Below are positions 47,195 to 53,625 of a DNA stretch of 64,000 nucleotides, in pieces. Source of the DNA: Allokutzneria sp. NRRL B-24872 (GTDB lineage Bacteria > Actinomycetota > Actinomycetes > Mycobacteriales > Pseudonocardiaceae); NCBI RefSeq assembly GCF_002155965.1, contig NZ_MUMH01000169.1, positions 1 to 64,000 on the forward strand, given 5' to 3'. Within the stretch, counting starts at the first letter, position 1, and every line of letters begins with the position of its first letter. A program made the position numbers and the translations under genes. The notes under the pieces are model-generated. The model did no database searches and was not told the DNA's origin. It was given only the letters and a program-made list of their open reading frames with translations.

Positions 47195-47635
47195 CTAGGC
47201 GGCGGCAAGGGCGTTGATGAGGTCGGGAGTGCGGCCGAGCATTCGGGTCAAGGCGATCGGGTCCATGTAGTCGTCGTAACGCACGATCTTGCCCTCGCGG
47301 ATGCGCAGGACGCCCAGCGCGGTGAACGAGTATGCCTCGCTGGGCGCCTTGGCCCAGCCGTGGTGGGTGATCTCGATGACGATCACCTCGGGGTCGGTGC
47401 TCTGGTGTGTGACCAGGCCGACCTCGTGGACGTCGATCAGCTCACGGTGCACCGCCGCGGCGCGCCGGTTCGCGCGGATGGCGTCCTGGCCGACGAGTTC
47501 CCTCGTCATCGTCGGCGGGGCGAACGGGAAGGTCATGACGCCGTCCGGGGCGAAGAGGTCGGCGAAGTCGACGTGCTCCCGGCCTTCGACCATGCGCCGG
47601 ACCTGCTCTGCGACCTGCTGGTTCGTTGCGCTCAT
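47195..47635 (-). CDS. SnoaL-like nuclear transport factor 2 family protein
   Basis: Predicted 146-residue cone-fold protein: ADLFAPDGVMTFPFAPPTMT, TDPEVIVIEITHHGW and REGKIVRYDDYMDP are the SnoaL-like pattern. It resembles the SnoaL protein at 21.7 kb in the MxFPFAPP, TxDPxxIxxE and GKIxxxxDYxxP motifs, so the two are paralogues. It faces a TetR gene as does that relative. No catalytic residues can be assigned; small-molecule binding, cyclisation or isomerisation are family possibilities. Confidence 0.78.
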   Translation of the reverse strand: MSATNQQVAEQVRRMVEGREHVDFADLFAPDGVMTFPFAPPTMTRELVGQDAIRANRRAAAVHRELIDVHEVGLVTHQSTDPEVIVIEITHHGWAKAPSEAYSFTALGVLRIREGKIVRYDDYMDPIALTRMLGRTPDLINALAAA

Positions 47636-47644
47636 GGGCGCTCC

Positions 47645-47687
47645 TCGTAGAATCGGAACGGTGACTCCGCTTCGACTATACGGAACG
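47645..47687. promoter_or_regulatory. Direct repeats between SnoaL and TetR genes
   Basis: TCG-N6-CGGAACG occurs at 47645-47660 and 47672-47687, exactly 27 bp apart, in the short divergent region. Unlike the other pairs in this window the copies are direct rather than palindromic; they may be the TetR operators. Confidence 0.35.
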
Positions 47688-47706
47688 CACGCCCCGGTTG
47701 GTAGCC

Positions 47707-48261
47707 GTGGCTGAGCGTCCGCTGCGCGCCGACGCTCGGCGCAACCGGGAACTGGTGCTCAAGGCGGCGAAGGAGGTGTTCGCGGCCTCCGGCTTCGGGG
47801 TGCCGCTGGACGAGATCGCCGCGCGCGCTGGCGTGGGGCCGGGCACGGTCTACCGGCACTTCCCCACCAAGGAGGCGCTGTTCGAGGCCGTGGTGACGGC
47901 GCAGGTGCAGGACCTGGTGGCCGGGGCCAGGGAGCGGGCCGGGGACGAGGACCCCGGCGCCGCCTTCTTCGGCTTCCTGGCGCGGCTGGGTGAGCAGGCC
48001 GTGTCGAAGCGGGACCTGACGGATGCGATCGCGGTGCCGAGCGCGGTGCGCGAGGAGCTGCACGAGGTGCTGGGTGAGCTGATGCGGGGCGCTCAGCGGG
48101 TGGGTGCGGTGCGCGCTGATCTGGAGACGGCGGATGTGGTCGTGCTGTTGAAGGGGGTGCTGGCCGGGCTGCACGACTCGTCGCTCGGCGAGGTGTCCGC
48201 GGAACGGGCTGCGCGGTTGTTCGGGGTGTTGAGCGCGGGTCTGCGCGGGTCAGGCGGGTGA
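47707..48261 (+). CDS. TetR family transcriptional regulator
   Basis: Predicted 184-residue repressor. The HTH (VPLDEIAARAGVGPGTVYRH FPTKEALFEAVV) and helix 1 (VLKAAKEVFAASGFG) are canonical; the C-terminal part (SKRDLTDAIA, LGELMRGAQRVGAVRADLET, VLLKGVLAGLHDSS) matches the common SbtR-like class. GTG 47707 is the best start; a TTG three codons earlier is in frame. It is divergent from a SnoaL-like gene and overlaps the convergent SnoaL-like gene at 48250 by 12 bp. Confidence 0.85.
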   Translation: MAERPLRADARRNRELVLKAAKEVFAASGFGVPLDEIAARAGVGPGTVYRHFPTKEALFEAVVTAQVQDLVAGARERAGDEDPGAAFFGFLARLGEQAVSKRDLTDAIAVPSAVREELHEVLGELMRGAQRVGAVRADLETADVVVLLKGVLAGLHDSSLGEVSAERAARLFGVLSAGLRGSGG

Positions 48262-48702
48262 GCTGGCGCCGGGTGGGAGGCGGTCGATGTCGAAGGACGT
48301 GGAGATCTCGCGGTAGGTGATGCGCCAGACGCCGTCGCGGCGGGTGTAGACGTCGCGGTAGGTGCCGCCGCCGCGGACCCAGGAGCCGTCGGGGAACTGG
48401 ACGGAGATCTCGGCGTCGGCCTCGCCGCTGGCGCGGTCGCCGTCGAGGGTGATGACGTGGTTGGCGGTCCAGTGGTGCATCTGCTGGTACTTCTGCCACT
48501 CGGCCTTGATGCCGGCGCGGATGGCGTCGAGTCCGTCGTGGCGGCGGCCGGGGGTGGGTGCCCAGACGGCGTCCTCGTGCCAGATGGCGGTGAAGCGGTG
48601 CAGGTCCTGCTTGTCGGCGCCGTGGCAGTACTCGTGGACGAGCCGCTGGATGGCCAGTTCGCTCTCGACTCGGTGGAGGCGGTCGGCCAGATCATCTGTC
48701 AT
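48250..48702 (-). CDS. SnoaL-like ring-hydroxylating-dioxygenase-beta-type protein
   Basis: Predicted 150-residue protein of the SnoaL_4 type: the helix VESELAIQRLVHEYCHGADK is followed by DLHRFTAIWHEDAVWAP, MHHWTANHVITLDGDRASGE and YTRRDGVWRITYREIST. This group includes bile acid 7-alpha-dehydratase-like and dioxygenase-beta-like proteins; the HEDAVW and HHWTANH motifs are typical. ATG 48702 gives family length. It stands between a TetR gene and a DinB gene (divergent over 34 bp), with no obvious own regulator. Confidence 0.78.
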   Translation of the reverse strand: MTDDLADRLHRVESELAIQRLVHEYCHGADKQDLHRFTAIWHEDAVWAPTPGRRHDGLDAIRAGIKAEWQKYQQMHHWTANHVITLDGDRASGEADAEISVQFPDGSWVRGGGTYRDVYTRRDGVWRITYREISTSFDIDRLPPGASSPA

Positions 48703-48736
48703 ACCGGCGACTCTAGGCGCGTCTAGCCTCAGCGGA

Positions 48737-49267
48737 ATGGCGAATGAGGTGTGGGGGCTCGACGGTGTTGCCCGATCGTGGCCGACGGAGCTCGCTGAGG
48801 ACGAGCTGCGGTTGCAGTGGGAGTTCCTGGGGTTCTTGCGGGCGACGGCGGTGAACAAGGTGGTGGGTGTGGCGCCGGAGCTGGCGGCGGCGACTCCGTG
48901 GCCGACGTCGCCGTTGATGAGCTTGTTGGGTGTGGTGAAGCACCTGACCGCGGTGGAGCGGTTCTGGATGTCGCGCGTCGGTGGTGGGTTGGACGTGCCG
49001 TTGCTGTGGGATTCGGAGGACGAGTGCGCGGAGTTCCGCCTCTCCCCCGCTGACACTCCGGAGGCGGTGTTGTCGGCGTACCAGGCGGAGTGGGTGCGGT
49101 CGGAGGAGGCGTTGGCGGGGTTGGGGCCGGACGACCTGGCGCTGCGCGAGGTCGGTGGTGATCGGACGGTGCGGTGGGTCTTGGCGCACGTGGTGCAGGA
49201 GACGGCTCGGCACGTGGGGCACCTGGATGTGTTGCGGGAGTTCGCTGACGGGTTGGTCGGCGAGTAA
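48737..49267 (+). CDS. DinB/DUF664 family protein
   Basis: Predicted 176-residue four-helix protein. LMSLLGVVKHLTAVERFWMS carries the first His and WVLAHVVQETARHVGHLDVL the other two, the DUF664 DinB metal pattern also seen in the protein at 2.2 kb. A transferase using a low-molecular-weight thiol is the family expectation. TAGCCT at 48724-48729 lies seven bases before the ATG and there is no Shine-Dalgarno, so initiation is probably leaderless. The next gene follows after 30 bp. Confidence 0.8.
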   Translation: MANEVWGLDGVARSWPTELAEDELRLQWEFLGFLRATAVNKVVGVAPELAAATPWPTSPLMSLLGVVKHLTAVERFWMSRVGGGLDVPLLWDSEDECAEFRLSPADTPEAVLSAYQAEWVRSEEALAGLGPDDLALREVGGDRTVRWVLAHVVQETARHVGHLDVLREFADGLVGE

Positions 49268-49297
49268 TCCGGTTGCCGGTGTCGGCAGGATCGTGGC

Positions 49298-49687
49298 ATG
49301 GGTGTTGAGCTTGTTCGTGGTGTGAAGCTGAGTGATGTCGCGGAGTACGCGTACGCGTCGGTGGCCAACGGTGTGGTGTTCACGGCGGGTGCGTGTCCGT
49401 TGGACGCGGAGGGGCGGACGGTCGCGGTCGGCGATTTCGTGGGGCAGGCGCGGCAGGTGATGGAGAACCTGGAGGTCGCTCTGCGTGCGGCGGGGTCGTC
49501 GTTGGCGGGGGTGGCGAAGTCGACGGTGTACGTGCGGTCGTCGGAGCAGGCGGATCTGGTGGCGGTGTGGGAGGTCGTGCGCGCGGCGTTCGGTGACCAC
49601 GATGCGCCGAGCACGTTGCTGGGTGTCGCGGCGCTGGGTTATGACGACCAGTTGGTCGAGGTCGAAGCGGTGGCGGTGCGGGGCTGA
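49298..49687 (+). CDS. RidA family protein (YjgF/YER057c/UK114)
   Basis: Predicted 129-residue protein with the Rid fold: YAYASVANGVVFTAGACPLD, VGQARQVMENLEVALRAAGS, VAKSTVYVRSSEQADLVAVW and LLGVAALGYDDQLVEVEAVA. The Arg that binds the carboxylate of imine substrates in true RidA (the usual PxRxxxxV before the end) is not evident, since LGVAALGYDD occupies that region, so it may be a non-deaminase Rid subgroup. The next gene starts two bases after its stop. Confidence 0.82.
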   Translation: MGVELVRGVKLSDVAEYAYASVANGVVFTAGACPLDAEGRTVAVGDFVGQARQVMENLEVALRAAGSSLAGVAKSTVYVRSSEQADLVAVWEVVRAAFGDHDAPSTLLGVAALGYDDQLVEVEAVAVRG

Positions 49688-49688
49688 G

Positions 49689-49988
49689 GTGGCTCAGGTG
49701 GAGGTTGTCCTGCTCTGGCACGTGCGGCACGCGAGGAACCTGGACGGCTCGATCGATCACGTCGACGATGAGGGCGAGCTGGCCTTGGACGAGGAGGAGG
49801 GCGATGACCTCAAGCTCCTCGGTGTCTATTCGTCGGAGCGGCGTGCTCAGGAGCGGATCGAGCGCGCGCGGGAGCTTCCTGGTTTCGCTGATGAGCCTGA
49901 CTGCTTCTTCACGTCCAGCTGCGTCGTGGACGAGGACCAGTGGGCGGACGGGTTCTTCACGGTGTGGCGCGGGGTGAGCGATGGGTAG
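49689..49988 (+). CDS. DUF7336-like small protein
   Basis: Predicted 99-residue acidic protein: VEVVLLWHVRHARNLDG, DDLKLLGVYSSERRAQERIE, ARELPGFADEPDCFFTSSC and DEDQWADGFFTV. The LLWHV...KLLGVYSSE..A...LPGF..EPDCF....DEDQWADGF layout matches a widespread small family (DUF7336 as I recall it) of unknown role, often in polymorphic-toxin immunity neighbourhoods. GTG 49689 is one base past the RidA stop, and its 3' end overlaps the next start by 8 bp. Confidence 0.65.
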   Translation: MAQVEVVLLWHVRHARNLDGSIDHVDDEGELALDEEEGDDLKLLGVYSSERRAQERIERARELPGFADEPDCFFTSSCVVDEDQWADGFFTVWRGVSDG

Positions 49989-50466
49989 TTCGTTCGGGCG
50001 GTCTCGGGCCGACGCGGAGCATGGGTTGTACCTGTCGAACGGGGGCACGGAGGTGTTCCTGGACGTGCTCGCGCTGGCGGCGTGCGATCTGGCGGCGTCG
50101 GAGTGGGAGGTGCGGTTCGCGTTGCTGTGCTGCAACTCCCGCATCGGTGGGGGCAACGACGGGTTCGATCTGGACGAGCTGCCGTGGGGTGAGGCGGAGT
50201 GGCCGGTGCAGCGGGAGTTCCTGCTGCGGGTGGTGGACACGGCGTTGGGTCGGCACCGGTGGGAGGTGTTGGGGTACGACCCGCCTGCGGCGTTGGGCTA
50301 CCTGCGGCGGTATCGCGAGGTGGTGCGCGGGTACGTGCCGGCCCCGCCGTTGTCGTCGGTGGTGGGTTGGTGGGAGTACGAGCGCGATGAGGCGCATCTG
50401 CGGCGGTGTGGGCGGCACGGGTTGTTCGTGGGTGTGTTCGAGGACTGTCGTCTGTGCGCGGGTTGA
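49981..50466 (+). CDS. Hypothetical protein
   Basis: Not recognised. The 161-residue protein starts at ATG 49981 inside the previous gene. It has a Trp/Arg-rich, mainly helical make-up (GGTEVFLDVLALAACDLAAS, EWEVRFALLCCN, VQREFLLRVVDTALGRHRWE, GYDPPAALGYLRRYREVVRG). Paired cysteines close the C-terminus (RRCG...DCRLCAG), which with FALLCC gives five in all. It belongs to a tight three-gene run with RidA and the DUF7336-like gene. Confidence 0.55.
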   Translation: MGSSFGRSRADAEHGLYLSNGGTEVFLDVLALAACDLAASEWEVRFALLCCNSRIGGGNDGFDLDELPWGEAEWPVQREFLLRVVDTALGRHRWEVLGYDPPAALGYLRRYREVVRGYVPAPPLSSVVGWWEYERDEAHLRRCGRHGLFVGVFEDCRLCAG

Positions 50467-50470
50467 GTGC

Positions 50471-50690
50471 TCAGCAGTGCAGTTTCGTGACGATGAGCAT
50501 GTCGTAGCAGTGGATTTGGTGCCGCTGGCTTTGCGCGGTAGGTCGACGCCGTCGTAGTCCAGTGCTCGGAGCGTGGACTGGCCGGGGCGGAGTGTGCGGC
50601 GGCTCCTCGTGCCCCAGCTCTTGATCGCCTTGATGGTCTTGTTCGTTCTGTTGCTGACCCAGCGGAGGGGTGGCCCAGTCGTTTGCGGCA
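50471..50690 (-). pseudogene. Decayed small secreted-type protein fragment
   Basis: The 340-bp gap 50467-50805 has no intact gene. On the minus strand one frame reads RWVSNRTNKTIKAIKSWGTR and SRRTLRPGQSTLRALDYDGV, then DLPRKASGTKS. Changing frame gives HCYDMLIVTKLHC and a stop at 50471. The pattern (VSNRTxKTI...RTLRPGQST...C) recalls small secreted actinobacterial proteins, but no signal peptide or start is present. It is presumably a truncated, frameshifted remnant. Confidence 0.3.
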
Positions 50691-50805
50691 GGGTGCAAAG
50701 CAAGCCGATTACCTGCTGGTAACGGGTTGTGACGAGCGGGTGTGGGTGGCGTGGGCCGTGACGTAGCGTCGCTGGCCTTACCCCCTGTTGGACCAGGGAG
50801 GACCC

Positions 50806-52356
50806 GTGACCGCCTCCGCGTTGCACCCGCTTTCCCGCGTGCTGGAGTTCACCGCGCGTGGTTGGTGGGGGCCGGAGACGGTGGACGGGTTGTTCCGGCG
50901 GCAGGTGCGGGAGCGGCCGGGTGCGCTGGCGGTGGTGGACTCCCCCGAGAAGGTGGAGCTGACGGGGATCGCGCCGCACCGGTGGAGTTGGGCGCGGTTG
51001 CACGTGGAGGTGGACCGGCTGGCGGCGCTGTTGCAGCGCAACGGTGTGGGGCCGGGCGACATCGTGGGTGTGCAGTTGCCGGGCTGCGTGGAGCTGGTCG
51101 CGACGTTCCTGGCGGTGGTGCGCCTGGGTGGTGTGGTGTGTCCGTTGCCGGCGCGGTACCGGGAGTACGAGCTGCGGGCGCTGTTGCCGTTGGCTGGTGT
51201 GCGGACGTTGGTGACGGCGACGCGGATCGGTGGGCGGCGGCCGGCGGGGGTGGCGCGTCAGGTGTGCGGTGACGTGGTGACGGTGTTGGCGTTCGGGCCG
51301 AAGGTGCCGCGTCGGGTGGTGGCTGTGGACGCGGCGGAGCGGGCGGTCCCGGTCGGGGGTTATGAGGCCGATCCGAACCATTGCGTGTCGATCTGCTGGA
51401 CGTCGGGGACCGAGGGGACGCCGAAGGCGGTTCCTCGGGCGCACTACGACTGGTTGGCGATCGCGCGGGCGTGTGCCGGCGCGGTGGCGTTGGCGGCGGA
51501 CGATGTGATCGTGAATGCGTTTCCGCTGGTGAACGTGGCGGGGATCGCGGGTGCGGTGTTGCCGTGGTTGTTGTCGGGATGTCGGTTGGTTGCGGGGCAG
51601 CCGGTTGATCTTGTGCGGCAGATCTCGGCGGAGCACGTGACGTGTGCGGTGGTGCCGCCCGCGTTGTTGGCGTCGTTGGTGCGGCGGGAGCTGCCGTCGG
51701 TGCGCGCGATGGTGGGTTCGGGGTCGCTCTCCCCTGGTGTGGTGCGGGAGTGGCAGGAGCGGCGTGGTGTGCCGGTGGTGAGTTTCTTCGGGTCGTGCGA
51801 GGGGACGGTGCTGTTCAGCACGGCGGCCGATGTCGCTGATCCGGAGGCGAGGGCGCGGTTGTTCCCGCGTGGGGCGTTGCGGATGCGCTTGGTCGATCCG
51901 GTGTCGGAGCGGGAGATCACTGAGCCTGGCCGCGTGGGTGAGCTGCGGGTGGCGGGTCCGACGGTGTTCCCGGGCTATCTGTTGGGGACCGGGGACGATC
52001 CCTTTGATGAGCTGGGGTTTCTGCGGACGGGTGATCTGTTCGAGTTCGTCGGGCCGTTGCTGCGCTATGTCGACCGCGTACGGGATGTGATCGTGCGGGA
52101 CGGGGTGCGGGTGGTGCCGTCTGCGGTGGAGTCGGCGTTGGCGGAGCACCCGTTGGTTGCGGAGGCCGCGGTGGTGGCGTCGCCGGAGGGCGAGGTGTGC
52201 GCGTTCGTGGTCGCGGACGTTCTCGACGACGAGGCTGTGCGTGAGCACCTGCGGGGGCGTGGTGTGGCGGTGCCGGATCGGTTCGAGATGGTCGACGCTC
52301 TCCCCCGCACCTTCGCGGGGACGTTGGTGCGGCGGGAGTTGCGTCGTCGTCTCTAG
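50806..52356 (+). CDS. AMP-forming acyl/aryl ligase-like protein (ANL superfamily) lacking the A10 lysine
   Basis: Predicted 516-residue adenylate-forming enzyme. Motif A3 is ICWTSGTEGTPKAVPRAHYD, A5 is VVSFFGSCEGTVLFS, A7/A8 are GFLRTGDLFEFVGPLLRYVD and RVRDVIVRDGVRVVPSAVES. In motif A10 the usual PRTxxGKxxRREL reads PRTFAGTLVRREL, so the catalytic Lys for adenylation is Thr. Other parts look intact, so this is unlikely to be decay. Such enzymes may use preformed adenylates or act in ring or acyl transfer; the substrate is unknown. GTG start behind GGGAGG. It is a lone gene, not in a biosynthetic cluster. Confidence 0.75.
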   Translation: MTASALHPLSRVLEFTARGWWGPETVDGLFRRQVRERPGALAVVDSPEKVELTGIAPHRWSWARLHVEVDRLAALLQRNGVGPGDIVGVQLPGCVELVATFLAVVRLGGVVCPLPARYREYELRALLPLAGVRTLVTATRIGGRRPAGVARQVCGDVVTVLAFGPKVPRRVVAVDAAERAVPVGGYEADPNHCVSICWTSGTEGTPKAVPRAHYDWLAIARACAGAVALAADDVIVNAFPLVNVAGIAGAVLPWLLSGCRLVAGQPVDLVRQISAEHVTCAVVPPALLASLVRRELPSVRAMVGSGSLSPGVVREWQERRGVPVVSFFGSCEGTVLFSTAADVADPEARARLFPRGALRMRLVDPVSEREITEPGRVGELRVAGPTVFPGYLLGTGDDPFDELGFLRTGDLFEFVGPLLRYVDRVRDVIVRDGVRVVPSAVESALAEHPLVAEAAVVASPEGEVCAFVVADVLDDEAVREHLRGRGVAVPDRFEMVDALPRTFAGTLVRRELRRRL

Positions 52357-52448
52357 CGCCGGTCCTGCGCGTGGTTGAGCCGCGTCTGCCGGCGTCGGCG
52401 CCGCCCCAGGCCAACGCCCACTCCACGTCTCCCAGGCGCGCCAAGATT

Positions 52449-52509
52449 CCGTTTCGTACTCATGACGGCCTTTGGGAGCGCTCTATTTCCCGTTATGAGT
52501 ACGAAACGG
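52449..52509. repeat. Dispersed palindromic element, copy 2
   Basis: CCGTTTCGTACTCAT (52449-52463) and ATGAGTACGAAACGG (52495-52509) are perfect complements. The internal segment TTTGGGAGCGCTCT-A-TTTCCC is nearly the same as in the copy at 20776. It sits between the convergent ANL and SRPBCC genes. Confidence 0.75.
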
Positions 52510-52611
52510 GGGTTTCCAGACCACCGCGAGGCGCGTTGAGGGGGTGCGGGCGGTGGGGTGCACGGGGAAGAGTCTACGTGGCTGGCGCGGAGCGGGGTCT
52601 GGTGTGGATCT

Positions 52612-53100
52612 TCAGAGGTCGGCGAGGAGTTCGTCGAGCTTCTGGTAGCCCTCGACGACGCCGGTCTCCATGCCGCTGGCGATCATGGCGTCGCGGGCTT
52701 CCATGGTGTCGACGACGGAGAGGCCGACGATGCGGCTGCGGCCGTCGCCGAGGTCCTCGAAGGTCATGGTCTCCAGGCTGACGCCGTCGGGGTAGCCCTC
52801 GTAGGTGAAGGTCTGGACGATGCGCTCGCCGTCGCGGACCTCGTGGAAGGAGCCGTAGAAGGAGGCCAGCAGTTCGCCGTCGCGGGAGTTGGTGAAGCGG
52901 TAGCTGCCGCCGGTGCTGGCGTCCCAGTCCTGGATGTCGGTGGTGACGCTGCGGGGGCCGATCCACTTGGCGTAGAGCTCGCGGTCGGTGTAGGCGCGGA
53001 AGACCTTGGCGGCGGGGGCGTCGAACTCGCGGGTGATGCGGATGGTCGGCAGGTTCGGGTCGGCTTCGATGGTGGTCTCGTTGCTGGTCCTGGTGCTCAT
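52612..53100 (-). CDS. SRPBCC/AHSA1 family protein
   Basis: Predicted 162-residue START-like protein of the AHSA1/CalC type: IRITREFDAPAAKVFRAYTD, ELYAKWIGPR, GGSYRFTNSRDGELLASFYG, SFHEVRDGERIVQTFTYEGY and VVEGYQKLDELLADL. The fold binds hydrophobic ligands. The pairing with an upstream ArsR gene (ATGA overlap) is a common, conserved arrangement in which the ArsR represses both. ATG 53100 gives the family length. No enzyme activity is assigned. Confidence 0.88.
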   Translation of the reverse strand: MSTRTSNETTIEADPNLPTIRITREFDAPAAKVFRAYTDRELYAKWIGPRSVTTDIQDWDASTGGSYRFTNSRDGELLASFYGSFHEVRDGERIVQTFTYEGYPDGVSLETMTFEDLGDGRSRIVGLSVVDTMEARDAMIASGMETGVVEGYQKLDELLADL

Positions 53101-53471
53101 GACGCTGCTCCTTCGGTGTCTTCGCGTGCGTCTTCGGTGTCGTCCATGGCCGCCAGGAGGGCGTCGAGGCGGGTGAACCGCTCCTCTGCCTGGCGGCGGT
53201 AGCGCTCGATCCACTTGGTCATGAGGTCGAACACCTCCGCTTCGAGGTGGCACGGCCGTTTCTGGGCGTCGCGGCTGCGGCTGACCAGTCCGGCGTCTTC
53301 GAGCACTTTGAGGTGCTTGGAGACGGCCTGGGTGGAGACCTCGTAGGGCTCGGCCAGCTCGCCCACGGTCGCGTCGGCGACGGAGAGCCGGGCGACGATG
53401 TCGCGGCGGATGGGGTCCGACAGTGCCGCGAAGACCCGGTTGAGCCGGTCGTCGGGTTGGGGCGCGGTCAT
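53097..53471 (-). CDS. ArsR family transcriptional regulator
   Basis: Predicted 124-residue winged-helix repressor: RLNRVFAALSDPIRRDIVAR, ATVGELAEPYEVSTQAVSKH, LKVLEDAGLVSRSRDAQKRP and an acidic tail (DDTEDAREDTEG). The metal-binding Cys residues of true ArsR/SmtB are absent, so it is the non-metal subgroup typical of SRPBCC operons. It leads the two-gene operon and has two matching dyads around its own promoter, so autoregulation is very likely. Confidence 0.9.
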   Translation of the reverse strand: MTAPQPDDRLNRVFAALSDPIRRDIVARLSVADATVGELAEPYEVSTQAVSKHLKVLEDAGLVSRSRDAQKRPCHLEAEVFDLMTKWIERYRRQAEERFTRLDALLAAMDDTEDAREDTEGAAS

Positions 53472-53493
53472 CGGGTCACCTCCAGCTCGTTTG

Positions 53494-53553
53494 CAACCAT
53501 TTGGTTGAGCAAGACTGTAGGAGCCGCCCCCGGCGTTGTCAACCTAATGGTTG
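53494..53553 (-). promoter_or_regulatory. ArsR operon promoter with two operators
   Basis: On the minus strand TTGACA (plus 53537-53542) and TACAGT (plus 53514-53519) have a 17-bp spacer, a near-consensus housekeeping promoter. CAACCA-TT-TGGTTG (53494-53507) lies downstream of the -10 and CAACCT-AA-TGGTTG (53540-53553) covers the -35, with centres 46 bp apart. Their placement suits repression by the ArsR protein. Confidence 0.7.
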
Positions 53554-53580
53554 CGCAAGTGCCTTGAGCTGCGCACGAAG

Positions 53581-53610
53581 CGGCCCCCGCCCAGGTTCGG
53601 GCGGGGGCCG
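53581..53610. terminator. Terminator of the RND gene
   Basis: CGGCCCCCGCCC (53581-53592) and GGGCGGGGGCCG (53599-53610) are exact complements with a 6-nt loop, 15 bp past the RND stop (minus strand). Confidence 0.75.
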
Positions 53611-53625
53611 CTGGCAGCGCGAGGA

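Noticed and set aside
46637-47195. Protein-coding gene in the terminus segment
   Set aside because: Open frames here have no start signal, no codon-position GC pattern and are crossed by large inverted repeats.
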